A stretch of DNA of 64,000 bases. Origin: Luteimonas panaciterrae. GTDB lineage: Bacteria > Pseudomonadota > Gammaproteobacteria > Xanthomonadales > Xanthomonadaceae. Each line of letters starts with the position of its first letter. Within the stretch, counting starts at the first letter, position 1. Made by a program: the position numbers and the translations under genes. Positions 26,723 through 36,563 of this stretch are shown here, one piece after another. Where the stretch lies: contig NZ_JAJAVH010000012.1 of NCBI RefSeq assembly GCF_020511115.1, forward strand, positions 1 to 64,000. Reading direction: 5' to 3'. The notes beneath the pieces are model-generated. The model ran no database searches, was not told the origin of the DNA, and worked only from the letters and a program-made list of their open reading frames with translations.

Positions 26723-29700
26723 TCAGAGCAAATTGTCAAGCCGCTCCGGACGAGCGATGGCAAACCCCTGCGCCTGATCGATCCCCATCGCGCGAACCAG
26801 CGCCAGAGTCGCTTCATCCTCGACTTGCTCGGCGATGGTGATCGCGCCGAGACGATGCCCGATCGTATTGATCGATTCGACGATCGCGCGATCGATCTCG
26901 CTGCCCGTCATTTCGCTGATGAGCCTGCCGTCGATCTTCAAGCCGTCGACTCGAAACTGCCGCAGATAGGTGAAGGGGCTGGTCCCTGTGCCGAAATCAT
27001 CGAGAATGACGCGGCATCCGGCCGCGCGCACGCTGGGCACGAAGCGCCGCGCCGCCGAAAGATTGTTGATGATCGTGGCATCGGCGATCTCGAGATGCAG
27101 TCGTTCCGGCGCCAGCCCGGAAGCGGCAAGTTCCTCTTGCAGGAACGGCCAGAAAAACGGATCGCTGATCGAATTGCCCGAGAGATTGATCGCGATCGAC
27201 AGATCCTCGATCGCGCACAAACGAGGCCCATAGTTCCGGAGTGTCGTGCGAACCACCCAGCGGTCCAGGGTCCCCATCAGATCGTAGCGCTCCGACGCGG
27301 GAATGAAGACGGCCGGCTCCACGATCCCGCCCTCGTCGTCCAACATGCGCAGCAGGATTTCGAAGTGACGGGCTCGCTTCCCTGCCCTCAAGTCCAGGGC
27401 CTGCTGGGCGAAAAGCTGGAAACGTCCAGCCTCGATGGCATTCCGGATGCTGGTCGCGATCCGGGTTTCGCGATGCTGCTGCGTCAGCGCGTCGTCGTCT
27501 CCATAGATCGCGATCTGATTGCGGCCAGCGGCTTTGGCTCGATAGCAGGCGATATCGGCCTGATCCATCAGCTCATCCGGTCGCAGCGCCTCACGGCCGA
27601 CGATCGTCAGTCCGATGCTGGCGCCGATACGATAGGACACCTCGTTCCATGCGAATTGCAAACGACCGATGTCGCGCAATAGCTGCGTGGCGATCCTTTC
27701 TCCATCGCCGATCGCGCAGTCGCGCAACAGCAGCGCGAACTCGTCGCCACCGAGGCGGGCGGCCAGATCCTGGGAGCGGCAGCCTCTGCGCAGCAGGTTG
27801 GCGACCTCGCGCAGCAATGCGTCACCGGCGGCATGCCCGGCATCGTCGTTGACGATCTTGAAGCGGTCGAGATCGATGAAGCAAAGCGTGTGTTCACGTC
27901 CTGGTTGCCGGTTCGCCTCGCGTAGTTCGCGTTCGAACGCGGCGCGATTGGGCAGCCCCGTGAGGCTGTCATGGCTGGCGGAGTGCTCGAGCGCCTGCTG
28001 CAAGGTCCGCGCCTTGGTCACGTCCTGGAACACGAGCACGGCGCCGACGATCTCGCCTGCGGCCGTGCGCACCGGCGCCGCCGAATCGCGCACGTGACGC
28101 CGCTCTCCGGTGCGGCCGAGCAGGATGGCGTCGCTGTCGAGATGGAACGGACGCATTTGCCGCAAGCAGGTTTCGACCGGATCCGGAATGGTGTTCCCCG
28201 CGTCGTCGACCAGGCGGAACACCTCGGGCAACGGCCGTCCGATGACTTCGGACGCCGACCAGCCCGTCATCCGCTCGGCGACCGGGTTCATGAAGGTGAT
28301 CCGTGCCTGGGCATCCGTGGTGATCACGCTGTCGCCGATCGAGTGCAGCGTGATCCGCAACCGCTCTTTTTCCTCGAAGATCGCGCTCTCGCCTTCCTTC
28401 AGGGCCGTGATGTCGGTATGCGTTCCGATGACGCGCAACGGCCGGCCATCCTCCGCACGCTCGATCGCCTTGCCGCGGTCGTAGATCCAGCGCCATGTGC
28501 CGTCCTTCGCGCGCATGCGATGTTCCAGGGTGAAATCGGGAGTGCCGCGATCGAAGTGATCATTGATGATCGTCCAGCAGCGTGGAAGATCGTCCGGATG
28601 CACGCGTTCGGACCATTCGCTCACGGTCGAACCGATCTCGTCCTCTTCGTAGCCCAGCATCGCCTTCCATTGACGGGAATAGAACACGTATCCGGTCCGC
28701 GTGTCCCAGTCCCAGATGCCGTCACCGGAGCCGTCGAGCGCGAACTGCCAGCGCAATTCGCTTTGACGCAGCGCCGCTTGTGCCGCCTTCACGTCGGTCA
28801 CATCGCGCGAAATTCCAATCGTACCGATGATCTCACCACGCTCGTTCCTGCGCGGTGCCTTGGTCGAAGAATAAATGCGCAACACGCCATCCATGACCGC
28901 GACTTCCTCGATCGTGTATGGCTCGCCGCTTTGCATGACTCGGCGATCGTTTTCAATCAGCGGCTTCGATATCTCGGGGGGAAATATCTCGGTGTCGTGT
29001 CTGCCAACAATCTCCGCCCCCGACCGCCCCATGAGTTTCTCAACGGACCTGTTGGCGAGCAGATATCGACCGTCATGATCCTTGGCGAAGATCAGATCGG
29101 GCGTCCCGCTCATCACGGCTTCCAGCAGGATCAGCGTGTCGCGCCATTGCTTGGTCTGTTCGACCTGCTCGGTTACGTCCCAGTGTTTTCCCACGAGTCG
29201 AACCGGCGTGCCTTGGACATCCCGGAAGACTTTGGTCAAGGAACGAACATGCCGGATCGAAGTCGTTCCGGCGGGCCGGATCCTGAAATCGATCTCGACC
29301 GTCAAGGCGGCGCTGGATTCCTTCGTCTCGTACTCGCGCAACACCCGTGACAGATCATCCGGATGAATAAAGCCGAGCCACATCTCGCGCGTTCCATCGA
29401 ACTTGCCCACTGGAACGTTGTAGAGCGCGTGCATCCGTTCGTCCCACACGCACAGCCCCGTCACCAGGTTGACATCGAAGATGCCGGCGCCGGAGGCTTC
29501 CAGCGCGACCTGCAATCGCTCATTCACGGTGGTGATCTGCGATTCCATCTCCTTCTGGCGGCTGATGTCGACGATCGTTCCGATCATCCGCCGGATGGAA
29601 CCATCGGATGCGTATTCGACCACGCGGCCACGGCTCAGCACCCAGATCCAATGTCCGTCCGAGTGCCGGAGACGATAGGTCGAATCGAAATCGGGATTGC

Positions 29701-30355
29701 CGCTGACGCGAACCCGCTCGGTCGCTTCCGCCAGGCGTTCGCGATCGTCGGGATGCATCTTGCCGAGCCAGTCGGCGATGTGATGCACCCGCTCGTCGGT
29801 CGGCAGGTCGAGCATCTCCTTCCATTGCGGCGAGACCCAGACCATGCTCGAGGGAACGTAGAAATCCCACACGACCTGCTGGGAACCCTGCAGCGCCTGA
29901 TTCCAGCGCCATTCCGCTTCTTTCAGATCGGCATCGACCTGCTGCTGCACGCCGATGTCGATGATCTGCAGGAGATAACGGAACGGAGAATCCGCAGCCA
30001 CATCTTGCAGAGCGGAAAGCGTGAGCAGTCCACGCAGCGTGCTGCCGTCCTTGCGGATGCAGCGATGCTCGGCGCGATAGGCATTCGCCCCATCGGATTG
30101 CAGCGCGGCGAATCGATCGCGAACCGTTTCCCGTTCCTCGGGATGAAGCAGATCATCGACCGCCCAGCCCACGCATTCTTCCCAGCCGTATTGCGTCAGG
30201 GATTGAAACGCCGGATTCGCGTAGCGCCAACGTCCGTCCTGCCCGAGAAGCACCATGCCGATCGCTGCTTGATCGATGATGCGGCACAGAAAATCCCCCG
30301 GCTCGCGAAGCGCTGCCGAGCCACCTTGGGCATCTTCTCCGGCGGGTGTTTTCAT
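26723..30355 (-). CDS. Multi-PAS GGDEF-EAL cyclic-di-GMP protein
   Basis: A 1210-residue cytoplasmic sensor with no membrane helix. Six PAS/PAC units follow one another: about 20-145, 146-270, 275-400, 405-525, 530-655 and 660-785; several end in the PAC pattern (VIGTHTDITALKEGE). The diguanylate cyclase domain (about 790-950) has an intact LGGDEF at 868-873 and an inhibitory I-site RSQD at 860-863. The EAL domain (about 965-1205) keeps LDDFGTG (1118-1124), the Lys of LKIDG and QGFAIARP, but its signature is EIL (999-1001) and AEQVE replaces AEGVE. It may make, degrade or only sense c-di-GMP. Position directly upstream of the exopolysaccharide promoter suggests a regulatory link. Confidence 0.95.
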   Translation of the reverse strand: MKTPAGEDAQGGSAALREPGDFLCRIIDQAAIGMVLLGQDGRWRYANPAFQSLTQYGWEECVGWAVDDLLHPEERETVRDRFAALQSDGANAYRAEHRCIRKDGSTLRGLLTLSALQDVAADSPFRYLLQIIDIGVQQQVDADLKEAEWRWNQALQGSQQVVWDFYVPSSMVWVSPQWKEMLDLPTDERVHHIADWLGKMHPDDRERLAEATERVRVSGNPDFDSTYRLRHSDGHWIWVLSRGRVVEYASDGSIRRMIGTIVDISRQKEMESQITTVNERLQVALEASGAGIFDVNLVTGLCVWDERMHALYNVPVGKFDGTREMWLGFIHPDDLSRVLREYETKESSAALTVEIDFRIRPAGTTSIRHVRSLTKVFRDVQGTPVRLVGKHWDVTEQVEQTKQWRDTLILLEAVMSGTPDLIFAKDHDGRYLLANRSVEKLMGRSGAEIVGRHDTEIFPPEISKPLIENDRRVMQSGEPYTIEEVAVMDGVLRIYSSTKAPRRNERGEIIGTIGISRDVTDVKAAQAALRQSELRWQFALDGSGDGIWDWDTRTGYVFYSRQWKAMLGYEEDEIGSTVSEWSERVHPDDLPRCWTIINDHFDRGTPDFTLEHRMRAKDGTWRWIYDRGKAIERAEDGRPLRVIGTHTDITALKEGESAIFEEKERLRITLHSIGDSVITTDAQARITFMNPVAERMTGWSASEVIGRPLPEVFRLVDDAGNTIPDPVETCLRQMRPFHLDSDAILLGRTGERRHVRDSAAPVRTAAGEIVGAVLVFQDVTKARTLQQALEHSASHDSLTGLPNRAAFERELREANRQPGREHTLCFIDLDRFKIVNDDAGHAAGDALLREVANLLRRGCRSQDLAARLGGDEFALLLRDCAIGDGERIATQLLRDIGRLQFAWNEVSYRIGASIGLTIVGREALRPDELMDQADIACYRAKAAGRNQIAIYGDDDALTQQHRETRIATSIRNAIEAGRFQLFAQQALDLRAGKRARHFEILLRMLDDEGGIVEPAVFIPASERYDLMGTLDRWVVRTTLRNYGPRLCAIEDLSIAINLSGNSISDPFFWPFLQEELAASGLAPERLHLEIADATIINNLSAARRFVPSVRAAGCRVILDDFGTGTSPFTYLRQFRVDGLKIDGRLISEMTGSEIDRAIVESINTIGHRLGAITIAEQVEDEATLALVRAMGIDQAQGFAIARPERLDNLL

Positions 30356-30873
30356 GGTCTTGCCCTGGGAGCAAGCAGTTGCCGCATGAAGTGCCAGTTA
30401 CCACAGCCCCGCATACGGGAATCCGCAGCGCATCCCAAATCCGGACTACCTGGCCCCCAGTCGCGGCGCCGCCGCAAGCCTCGATCGACACACCTCATTC
30501 GCGAAGCCTGCGAATGACAACCATCTCCACATCTCATGCCTGAACTGCAACGAATGAGATGAAATCGAACGGGGAATCATCGACATGCATGCCACAGCTG
30601 TTCGTTGGTACGATCAACCCTACTACAATATTTTTGTCCGGCAAACGCCTTTTCCCGATAAATTTCGGCATGCGCACCAACGAACCGGACATGCCTTGAA
30701 CGGAGTGTTTTCGATAACACCCCTTTCATTCATGCAGCGCCTTGGTGTTCAGTGACGGCTTTGATGTTTCACATCACCACCACCGCCATGCCGTGTATTG
30801 AATGAATTAACGAATGTCCCGACTAGCGAGTAGCGAGTGTCTCGTGTCGGAGCAATGAGGGATTCCAGACGGC
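30356..30873. other. Gap upstream of the PAS-GGDEF-EAL gene
   Basis: About 520 bases between the c-di-GMP gene and the tRNA terminator without a credible gene; relatively A-T-rich. It contains a TAGCGAG tandem doublet (about 30824-30837) and a GATGT-3-ACATC inverted repeat (about 30762-30774). The promoter of the minus-strand GGDEF-EAL gene must be here, but I could not choose one -35/-10 pair. Confidence 0.4.
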
Positions 30874-30898
30874 AAAAACCCCGCACCTGGCGGGGTTT
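30874..30898 (-). terminator. Rho-independent terminator of tRNA-Thr
   Basis: On the minus strand, stem AAACCCCGC / GCGGGGTTT with a 5-base loop, followed by TTTTT (30874-30878 reversed). It lies 44 bases beyond the tRNA 3' end. Confidence 0.88.
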
Positions 30899-30941
30899 CT
30901 GCAAGCATCCGAAGCGCTGCGCTTCGAGGACGTTCATGGGA

Positions 30942-31017
30942 TGGTGCCGGAAATAGGATTCGAACCTACGACCTACGCATTACGAATGCGCCGCTCTACC
31001 AACTGAGCTATTCCGGC
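30942..31017 (-). tRNA. tRNA-Thr, anticodon CGT
   Basis: 76 bases including an encoded CCA. Acceptor arms GCCGGAA / TTCCGGC pair perfectly; D-loop AGCTCAGTTGGTAGAGC; anticodon arm GCGCA-TTCGTAA-TGCGT with anticodon CGT (reads ACG threonine codons, common in this high-G+C genome); T-arm GTAGGTTCGAATCCTAT. It has its own promoter and terminator, so it is a single-tRNA unit downstream of ispH. Confidence 0.97.
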
Positions 31018-31074
31018 GGAAATGTGCCACGGCGACTGAGCCGGGCGTCGCGGACGGGGCCACGAGAAAGCGGG

Positions 31075-31103
31075 ATTTTAGGTTTCACGGCCCCGCCGGT
31101 CAA
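31075..31103 (-). promoter_or_regulatory. Promoter of tRNA-Thr
   Basis: TTGACC (31098-31103), 17-base spacer, TAAAAT (31075-31080) on the minus strand. The -35 overlaps the TGA of ispH; a leader of roughly 50 bases would precede the tRNA 5' end at 31017. Confidence 0.8.
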
Positions 31104-32050
31104 TCGACCAGCTGGACGCGCAATTCCTTGGGCAGGGCGAACACCATGCTTTCCGGCTCTCCGGACAGCTCCCGCACCCCAGCTGCTCCGAGCGTGCGCA
31201 GGCGATCGATCACGCCCTGTACCAGCACTTCCGGGGCCGAAGCGCCGGCGGTGACGCCGATGTGGCGCCGGCCTTCCACCCAGCGCGGGTCGATCTGCTC
31301 GGCCCCGTCGATCAGGTAGGCCTCCACACCCTCGCGCTCGGCCAGCTCGCGCAGGCGGTTGGAGTTGGAGCTGTTGGGCGAGCCGACCACCAGCACCAGA
31401 TCGCACTGCTGGGCGAGTTCGCGCACGGCGTCCTGGCGATTCTGGGTGGCATAGCAGATGTCGTCGTTCTTCGGCCCCTGGATCGCCGGGAACTTGTTCT
31501 GCAGGGCCTGGATGACGCCGCGGGTATCGTCCACCGACAGCGTCGTCTGCGTCGTGTAGGCCAGATTCTCCGGCTGACCGACCACGAGCGCGGCCACATC
31601 GTCGGTGTCCTCGACGAGATAGATGCGGCCTGCACCGCCTTCGCGATCCCACTGCCCCATCGTGCCTTCGACCTCGGGATGACCGGCATGGCCGATCAGC
31701 ACCACGTCGCGGCCGGCGCGGCAATGGCGCGCCACCTCGAAGTGCACCTTGGTCACCAGCGGACAGGTCGCGTCGAACACCTTGAGTTCACGCCGCGCCG
31801 CCTCGCCGCGCACCGCCTGCGAAACGCCGTGCGCGCTGAAGATCACCGTGGCGCCGTCGGGCACTTCGCCGAGTTCTTCCACGAAGATCGCGCCGCGCCG
31901 CTTGAGGTCGTCGACCACGTAGCGGTTGTGCACGACCTCGTGCCGTACGTAGATCGGCGCGCCGAGCGTTTCGATGGCGCGCTTGACGATCTCGATCGCG
32001 CGGTCGACGCCGGCGCAGAAACCGCGGGGATTGGCAAGGACGATGTCCAT
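31100..32050 (-). CDS. ispH: 4-hydroxy-3-methylbut-2-enyl diphosphate reductase
   Basis: A 316-residue [4Fe-4S] enzyme, the last step of the MEP isoprenoid pathway, giving IPP and DMAPP from HMBPP. The three cluster Cys are in [28 protein letters not shown] and [11 protein letters not shown]; substrate-binding His are in RHEVVHN and [16 protein letters not shown]; the [14 protein letters not shown] and TAGASAPE motifs are present. ATG 32050 ([10 protein letters not shown]) is the family start; the frame is open 13 codons more. It ends the ribF-ileS-lspA-ispH run on the minus strand, ten bases after lspA. Confidence 0.97.
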   Translation of the reverse strand: MDIVLANPRGFCAGVDRAIEIVKRAIETLGAPIYVRHEVVHNRYVVDDLKRRGAIFVEELGEVPDGATVIFSAHGVSQAVRGEAARRELKVFDATCPLVTKVHFEVARHCRAGRDVVLIGHAGHPEVEGTMGQWDREGGAGRIYLVEDTDDVAALVVGQPENLAYTTQTTLSVDDTRGVIQALQNKFPAIQGPKNDDICYATQNRQDAVRELAQQCDLVLVVGSPNSSNSNRLRELAEREGVEAYLIDGAEQIDPRWVEGRRHIGVTAGASAPEVLVQGVIDRLRTLGAAGVRELSGEPESMVFALPKELRVQLVD

Positions 32051-32060
32051 GGCGCCTAGT

Positions 32061-32579
32061 CTACTCCCCTGCCCCTGTACGGACGTCACTCGCAGGCTTG
32101 CGTTGGAACAGTCCGAACAGAATGATGGCCGCAGCGCCGCCGACGATGGCCGAGTCGGCGATGTTGAAGGCCGGCCAGTAGAAATCGCGCCAGTACCACT
32201 GGATGAAATCGATGACGTGGCCGTGAATCAGTCGGTCGACGACGTTGCCGAGCGCGCCACCCACGACCAGCGAGAACGGCAAGGCCGTCCGCCAGTCGCG
32301 GCGTGGCGTGCGTGCCAGCCAGTACGCGATCACGCCACTGATCACCACCGCGAGCGCGGTGAACAGATATTTCTGCCAGCCGCCGGCATCCGAAAGGAAG
32401 CTGAAGGCGGCACCGGTGTTGTAGGTGCGGTACCAATTCCAGAAGCCTTCGATCACCGGAATGGGCTGATACTCGGGCAGGCTGGACAGCACCCAGGCCT
32501 TGCTCCACTGGTCGAGCGCGATGATCGCCACCGAGACCAGCAGCCAGATGAGTGCATTGGGATGAGGGCGGTTGGACAT
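32061..32579 (-). CDS. lspA: Signal peptidase II (lipoprotein signal peptidase)
   Basis: A 172-residue inner-membrane aspartic protease that removes signal peptides from prolipoproteins (several of which are encoded nearby: GfcB, Wza, the second PstS). Four hydrophobic helices are visible. The catalytic Asp pair lies in [22 protein letters not shown] and [21 protein letters not shown] and the early [10 protein letters not shown] motif are conserved. It follows ileS by 38 bases in the usual ileS-lspA-ispH order. Confidence 0.97.
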   Translation of the reverse strand: MSNRPHPNALIWLLVSVAIIALDQWSKAWVLSSLPEYQPIPVIEGFWNWYRTYNTGAAFSFLSDAGGWQKYLFTALAVVISGVIAYWLARTPRRDWRTALPFSLVVGGALGNVVDRLIHGHVIDFIQWYWRDFYWPAFNIADSAIVGGAAAIILFGLFQRKPASDVRTGAGE

Positions 32580-32617
32580 TTCGCTTCAGCCCCTCCCTGC
32601 TCGGACAAGAGAACGCA

Positions 32618-35485
32618 TCAGAACCATTTCCTGTCTTCGCCCGGCCCTTCGACATTGGACACGCAGCGCCCGCACAATCCCGGATGCGCGGCCACGCTGC
32701 CGACGTCGGCGCGATGCTGCCAGCAACGCACGCATTTCGGTTTCGTGGTCGGCGTCGCGGCAATGGCGATGCCGTGCGCATCGCTGTCGGCATCGATCGA
32801 GACATCGCCGCTGATGAAGAAGAAGCGGAGTTCATCGACCAGCGGCGACAGCCAGTTCTGATCGGAAACGCCACAACGTAGCGCGATTTCCGCCTGCAAC
32901 GCGGCACCGATCTCCTCGGAGGCACGCATCGGCTCCAACACCTTCGTCATCTGCTCGCGCAGCGCGAGCAGCGCGTCGAAATCCTTGGCGGACAGCGCGG
33001 CGGTCTCGGGCAGCGGCTCGACGCCTGCGTACCAGGTCTCGAACAGGACATTGTCCTTGCGCGCGCCGGGCAGGTGACGCCACATCTCGTCCGCGGTGAA
33101 CGAAAGGATCGGCGCGATCCAGCGCACGAACGCCTCGGCGATGCGGAACATCGCGCTCTGCGCGCTGCGCCGGCCACGCGAATCTTCCGGCATCGTGTAG
33201 AGGCGGTCCTTGGTAACGTCCAAGTACAGTGAGCCGAGATCGACGCTGCAGAAATTCGACAATGCCTGCACGATCTCGGCGAAGTCGTAACGCTCGTAGG
33301 CGTCGACGATCTTCTGCTGCACCTCCCAGGTGCGATGCACGATCCAGCGATCCAGCGCGACCATGTCGTCGAGCGGACGCAGATGCGCCGCCGGATCGAA
33401 TCCATTCAAGTTGCCGAGCAGGAAGCGCGCGGTGTTGCGCAGGCGCCGGTAGACGTCGCCGCTGCGCTTGAGGATCTCGTCCGACACCGACATCTCGTTG
33501 CGGTAGTCGGTGGCGAGAATCCACAAACGCAGCACGTCGGCGCCCATCGCGCCGATCACCTTCTGCGGCTCGATGATGTTGCCCAGCGACTTCGACATCT
33601 TGCGGCCGTCGGCATCGACGGTGAACCCGTGCGTGAGCACCTGCCGGTACGGCGCGACACCGTCCATCGCCACGCCGGTCAGCAACGCGCTGTGGAACCA
33701 GCCGCGATGCTGATCGGAACCTTCGAGATAGAGTTCGGCCGGCTTGTGCAGCCCGTCCTGCGGACGTTGTTCGAGCACGCAGGCGTGGCTGACGCCCGAG
33801 TCGAACCAGACATCGAGGATGTCGGTGACTTTTTCGTAGCGCTCAGCATCGGCGCCCAGCAGCTCCGCGGCATCGAGCGCATACCAGGCATCGGCGCCCT
33901 CGCGCTCGACGCGATCGGCCACCTGGCGCATCAGTTCCGCCGAACGCGGATGCATGTCGCCGGTCTCGCGGTCGTAGAACAAGGCGATCGGCACGCCCCA
34001 GAAGCGTTGGCGCGAGATCGTCCAGTCCGGACGCGATTCGATCATGCCGCGGATGCGCGCCTGGCCCCAGTCCGGCACCCAGTCCACGTTGTCGATCGCG
34101 GTGAGCGCGTCGCGGCGCAGGTTGGCCTGCTCCATCGAAATGAACCACTGTGGCGTGGCGCGGAAGATCACCGGCGTCTTGTGGCGCCAGCAGTGCGGAT
34201 AGCTGTGGGTGATGACCGAATGCGCCAACAGCGCGCCACTCTCCTTCAGCACCGCGATCAGCACATCGTTGGCTTTCCAGATGTGCAGGCCAGCCAGCAC
34301 GACATCGCCGGCCGGCGGTGTCGACGGCAGATACAGGCCGCGTCCATCAACGGGATTCAATTGCGCCGCCGTGTATTTGTCGATCAGACCGTAGCGCTGA
34401 CCCACGACAAAATCTTCCTGACCGTGGCCGGGCGCGGTATGCACGGCACCGGTACCCTCCTCGGCCGAGACATGCTCGCCCAGCAGCAGCGGCACATCAC
34501 GTTCGGCGTAGAACGGATGCCGCAACAACTTCCCTTCAAGTCCCGCGCCTTTGCTACGACCGTGCACGACGACTTCGTCCACGCCATAACGCGACAGTGC
34601 CTTCTGCACGAGTGCTTCCGCCAGCACCAGCCAGCGCCGGCGCCCGGCATGCGCGGGGCCTTCGACCAGCACGTAGTCGAGTTCAGCGCCGAGCGTCACC
34701 GCGATGCTCGCCGGCAGCGTCCACGGCGTCGTGGTCCAGATCGGAACCGCGACTTCGACATCCTCAGGCAGCACTGCGCCGAACGTCGCGGCCAACTCCT
34801 GCGGCTGCTTCGCCACATAAGCGATATCGACCGCCGGCGATTGCTTGTCCGCGTATTCGATCTCGGCCTCGGCCAGCGCCGACTGGCAATCGAAGCACCA
34901 ATGCACGGGCTTGAAGCCGCGCACGACGTGACCGCGCTCGACGATCTTCGCCAGCGAACGCACGATGTCCGCCTCGTAGCGGAAATCCATGGTGCGGTAT
35001 GGGTTGTTCCAATCGCCGATCACGCCCAGGCGCTTGAAATCGCGACGCTGGCCGTCGATCTGTTCGGCGGCGTATTCGCGGCATTTGACGCGGAACGCGG
35101 CGGCATCGAGCTTGTCGCCGACGCGTCCAAACTTCTTTTCCACCGCATGCTCGATCGGCAGGCCGTGGCAATCCCAGCCCGGCACGTAGGGTGCATCGAA
35201 GCCCGAAAGCAGCTTCGACTTCACGATCACGTCCTTCAGCACCTTGTTGACGGCGTGGCCGATGTGGATCACGCCGTTGGCGTATGGCGGACCGTCGTGC
35301 AGCACGAACTTCTTCTCGCGTCCGGCCACTTCCTCACGGATGCGCGCGTACAGATCCTCCGCCTCCCAGCGCGCCAGCGTTTCCGGCTCGCGCTTGGGCA
35401 GATCGCCGCGCATCGGGAAATCGGTGGCCGGCAGGTGGATCGTGGCCTTGTAGCGTTGGGTGTCGTCGGCGGAATCTGCGCTCAC
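32618..35485 (-). CDS. ileS: Isoleucyl-tRNA synthetase
   Basis: A 955-residue class I synthetase. Motifs: HIGH as [17 protein letters not shown] as [21 protein letters not shown] near the N-terminus, an editing (CP1) domain with [16 protein letters not shown], and the C-terminal zinc finger [13 protein letters not shown] with [12 protein letters not shown] of the eubacterial type. Start is GTG 35485, whose G overlaps the ribF stop (GTGA), so ribF and ileS are translationally coupled. Length is near the E. coli enzyme (938). Confidence 0.97.
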   Translation of the reverse strand: MSADSADDTQRYKATIHLPATDFPMRGDLPKREPETLARWEAEDLYARIREEVAGREKKFVLHDGPPYANGVIHIGHAVNKVLKDVIVKSKLLSGFDAPYVPGWDCHGLPIEHAVEKKFGRVGDKLDAAAFRVKCREYAAEQIDGQRRDFKRLGVIGDWNNPYRTMDFRYEADIVRSLAKIVERGHVVRGFKPVHWCFDCQSALAEAEIEYADKQSPAVDIAYVAKQPQELAATFGAVLPEDVEVAVPIWTTTPWTLPASIAVTLGAELDYVLVEGPAHAGRRRWLVLAEALVQKALSRYGVDEVVVHGRSKGAGLEGKLLRHPFYAERDVPLLLGEHVSAEEGTGAVHTAPGHGQEDFVVGQRYGLIDKYTAAQLNPVDGRGLYLPSTPPAGDVVLAGLHIWKANDVLIAVLKESGALLAHSVITHSYPHCWRHKTPVIFRATPQWFISMEQANLRRDALTAIDNVDWVPDWGQARIRGMIESRPDWTISRQRFWGVPIALFYDRETGDMHPRSAELMRQVADRVEREGADAWYALDAAELLGADAERYEKVTDILDVWFDSGVSHACVLEQRPQDGLHKPAELYLEGSDQHRGWFHSALLTGVAMDGVAPYRQVLTHGFTVDADGRKMSKSLGNIIEPQKVIGAMGADVLRLWILATDYRNEMSVSDEILKRSGDVYRRLRNTARFLLGNLNGFDPAAHLRPLDDMVALDRWIVHRTWEVQQKIVDAYERYDFAEIVQALSNFCSVDLGSLYLDVTKDRLYTMPEDSRGRRSAQSAMFRIAEAFVRWIAPILSFTADEMWRHLPGARKDNVLFETWYAGVEPLPETAALSAKDFDALLALREQMTKVLEPMRASEEIGAALQAEIALRCGVSDQNWLSPLVDELRFFFISGDVSIDADSDAHGIAIAATPTTKPKCVRCWQHRADVGSVAAHPGLCGRCVSNVEGPGEDRKWF

Positions 35486-36432
35486 GCGAATGTGACCTCT
35501 GAGAGTATTTCCCGCGCCCTGGCGGCATCGCGGTTCATCTGCGCGACCAGCGCCGGCAGATCGGGGAATTTTTCTTCGTCGCGAAGCTTGGCGACGAATT
35601 CGACTTCGATGTGCTTGCCATACAGGTCGCCGTCGAAATCGAACAAGTGTGCTTCCAGCAGCGGTTCGACACCGCCGACCGTCGGCCGCGTGCCGAAACT
35701 CGACACCGACGTCATCGGCAGTTCGCCCACGCCATGCACGCGCGTGGCGTAGATGCCGGACAGCGCCGGCGTCTTGTTGCCGAAGCGCAGGTTGGCGGTG
35801 GGAAACCCGAGCGTGCGCCCCAGCCGCTCACCGCGCACTACGCGCCCGCCGATCGTGTACGGCTTGCCGAGCAGCCGCGCCGCGGTCGCGAACTCGCCGG
35901 CCTGCAGCGTCGCCCGGATGCGCGTGCTGGAAACACGCTCGTCGTCGACCGATACCGGCGCGATCGCCTCGGCGGTGAATCCGTGCGCCGCGCCTTCGCG
36001 CCGCAAGGTGTCGAGATCACCCGCGCGGCGATGGCCGAAGCTGAATTCCGGCCCGACATGCACCTCACGTGCTTGCAGGCGCCGCGCCAGCACTTCCCGC
36101 ACGAACGCTTCCGCGCTCATCGAAGCCAGATGCGCATCGAACCGCAGCAGGCCGACCAGATCGGCGCCGAGCGCGCTCAGTCCCTCGAATTTCGCACGCG
36201 CCAGGCTCAACCGTGGCGGCCGTGGCGCATGGCCCGCGGTGGCGAAGAATTCGCGCGGCAGCGGCTCGAAACTCAGCGCCACCAGCGGCACGCCACGCGC
36301 GCGCGCGCGCGCAGCGGCGTGGCGCACCAGCGCGCGATGGCCCAAATGAAGGCCGTCGAAGGCGCCGATGCAGACCACGCTCCCCTGCGGACACAAAGGA
36401 CCGCCATCGACGTCGCGGAACAGCCTGCTCAT
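35482..36432 (-). CDS. ribF: Bifunctional riboflavin kinase / FAD synthetase
   Basis: A 316-residue enzyme making FMN and then FAD. N-terminal adenylyltransferase: [21 protein letters not shown] (GxFDGxHxGH) and [14 protein letters not shown], then [23 protein letters not shown]-terminal kinase: [19 protein letters not shown] (G-FPTAN motif), [39 protein letters not shown] 36432 is chosen because AGGAG is four bases upstream and the family starts with MSRLFRD; an in-frame start at 36513 adds 27 unrelated residues. Confidence 0.96.
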   Translation of the reverse strand: MSRLFRDVDGGPLCPQGSVVCIGAFDGLHLGHRALVRHAAARARARGVPLVALSFEPLPREFFATAGHAPRPPRLSLARAKFEGLSALGADLVGLLRFDAHLASMSAEAFVREVLARRLQAREVHVGPEFSFGHRRAGDLDTLRREGAAHGFTAEAIAPVSVDDERVSSTRIRATLQAGEFATAARLLGKPYTIGGRVVRGERLGRTLGFPTANLRFGNKTPALSGIYATRVHGVGELPMTSVSSFGTRPTVGGVEPLLEAHLFDFDGDLYGKHIEVEFVAKLRDEEKFPDLPALVAQMNRDAARAREILSEVTFA

Positions 36433-36563
36433 GAACTCCTGACAAGATTTTGCGGCCGAACCGCAACTTTCAAGTATAGCGTGGGAGGCAGTTCTAGCCG
36501 CCGATCCAACCAAGTTTCTGGGAACAACCCCGAAGGAGCTTTGGTCAACGCTCTACCGACCGC

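Noticed and set aside
33335-35752. 805-residue plus-strand open frame opposite ileS and ribF
   Set aside because: Antisense to isoleucyl-tRNA synthetase, whose HIGH, KMSKS and zinc motifs are intact; no ribosome-binding site or family pattern.
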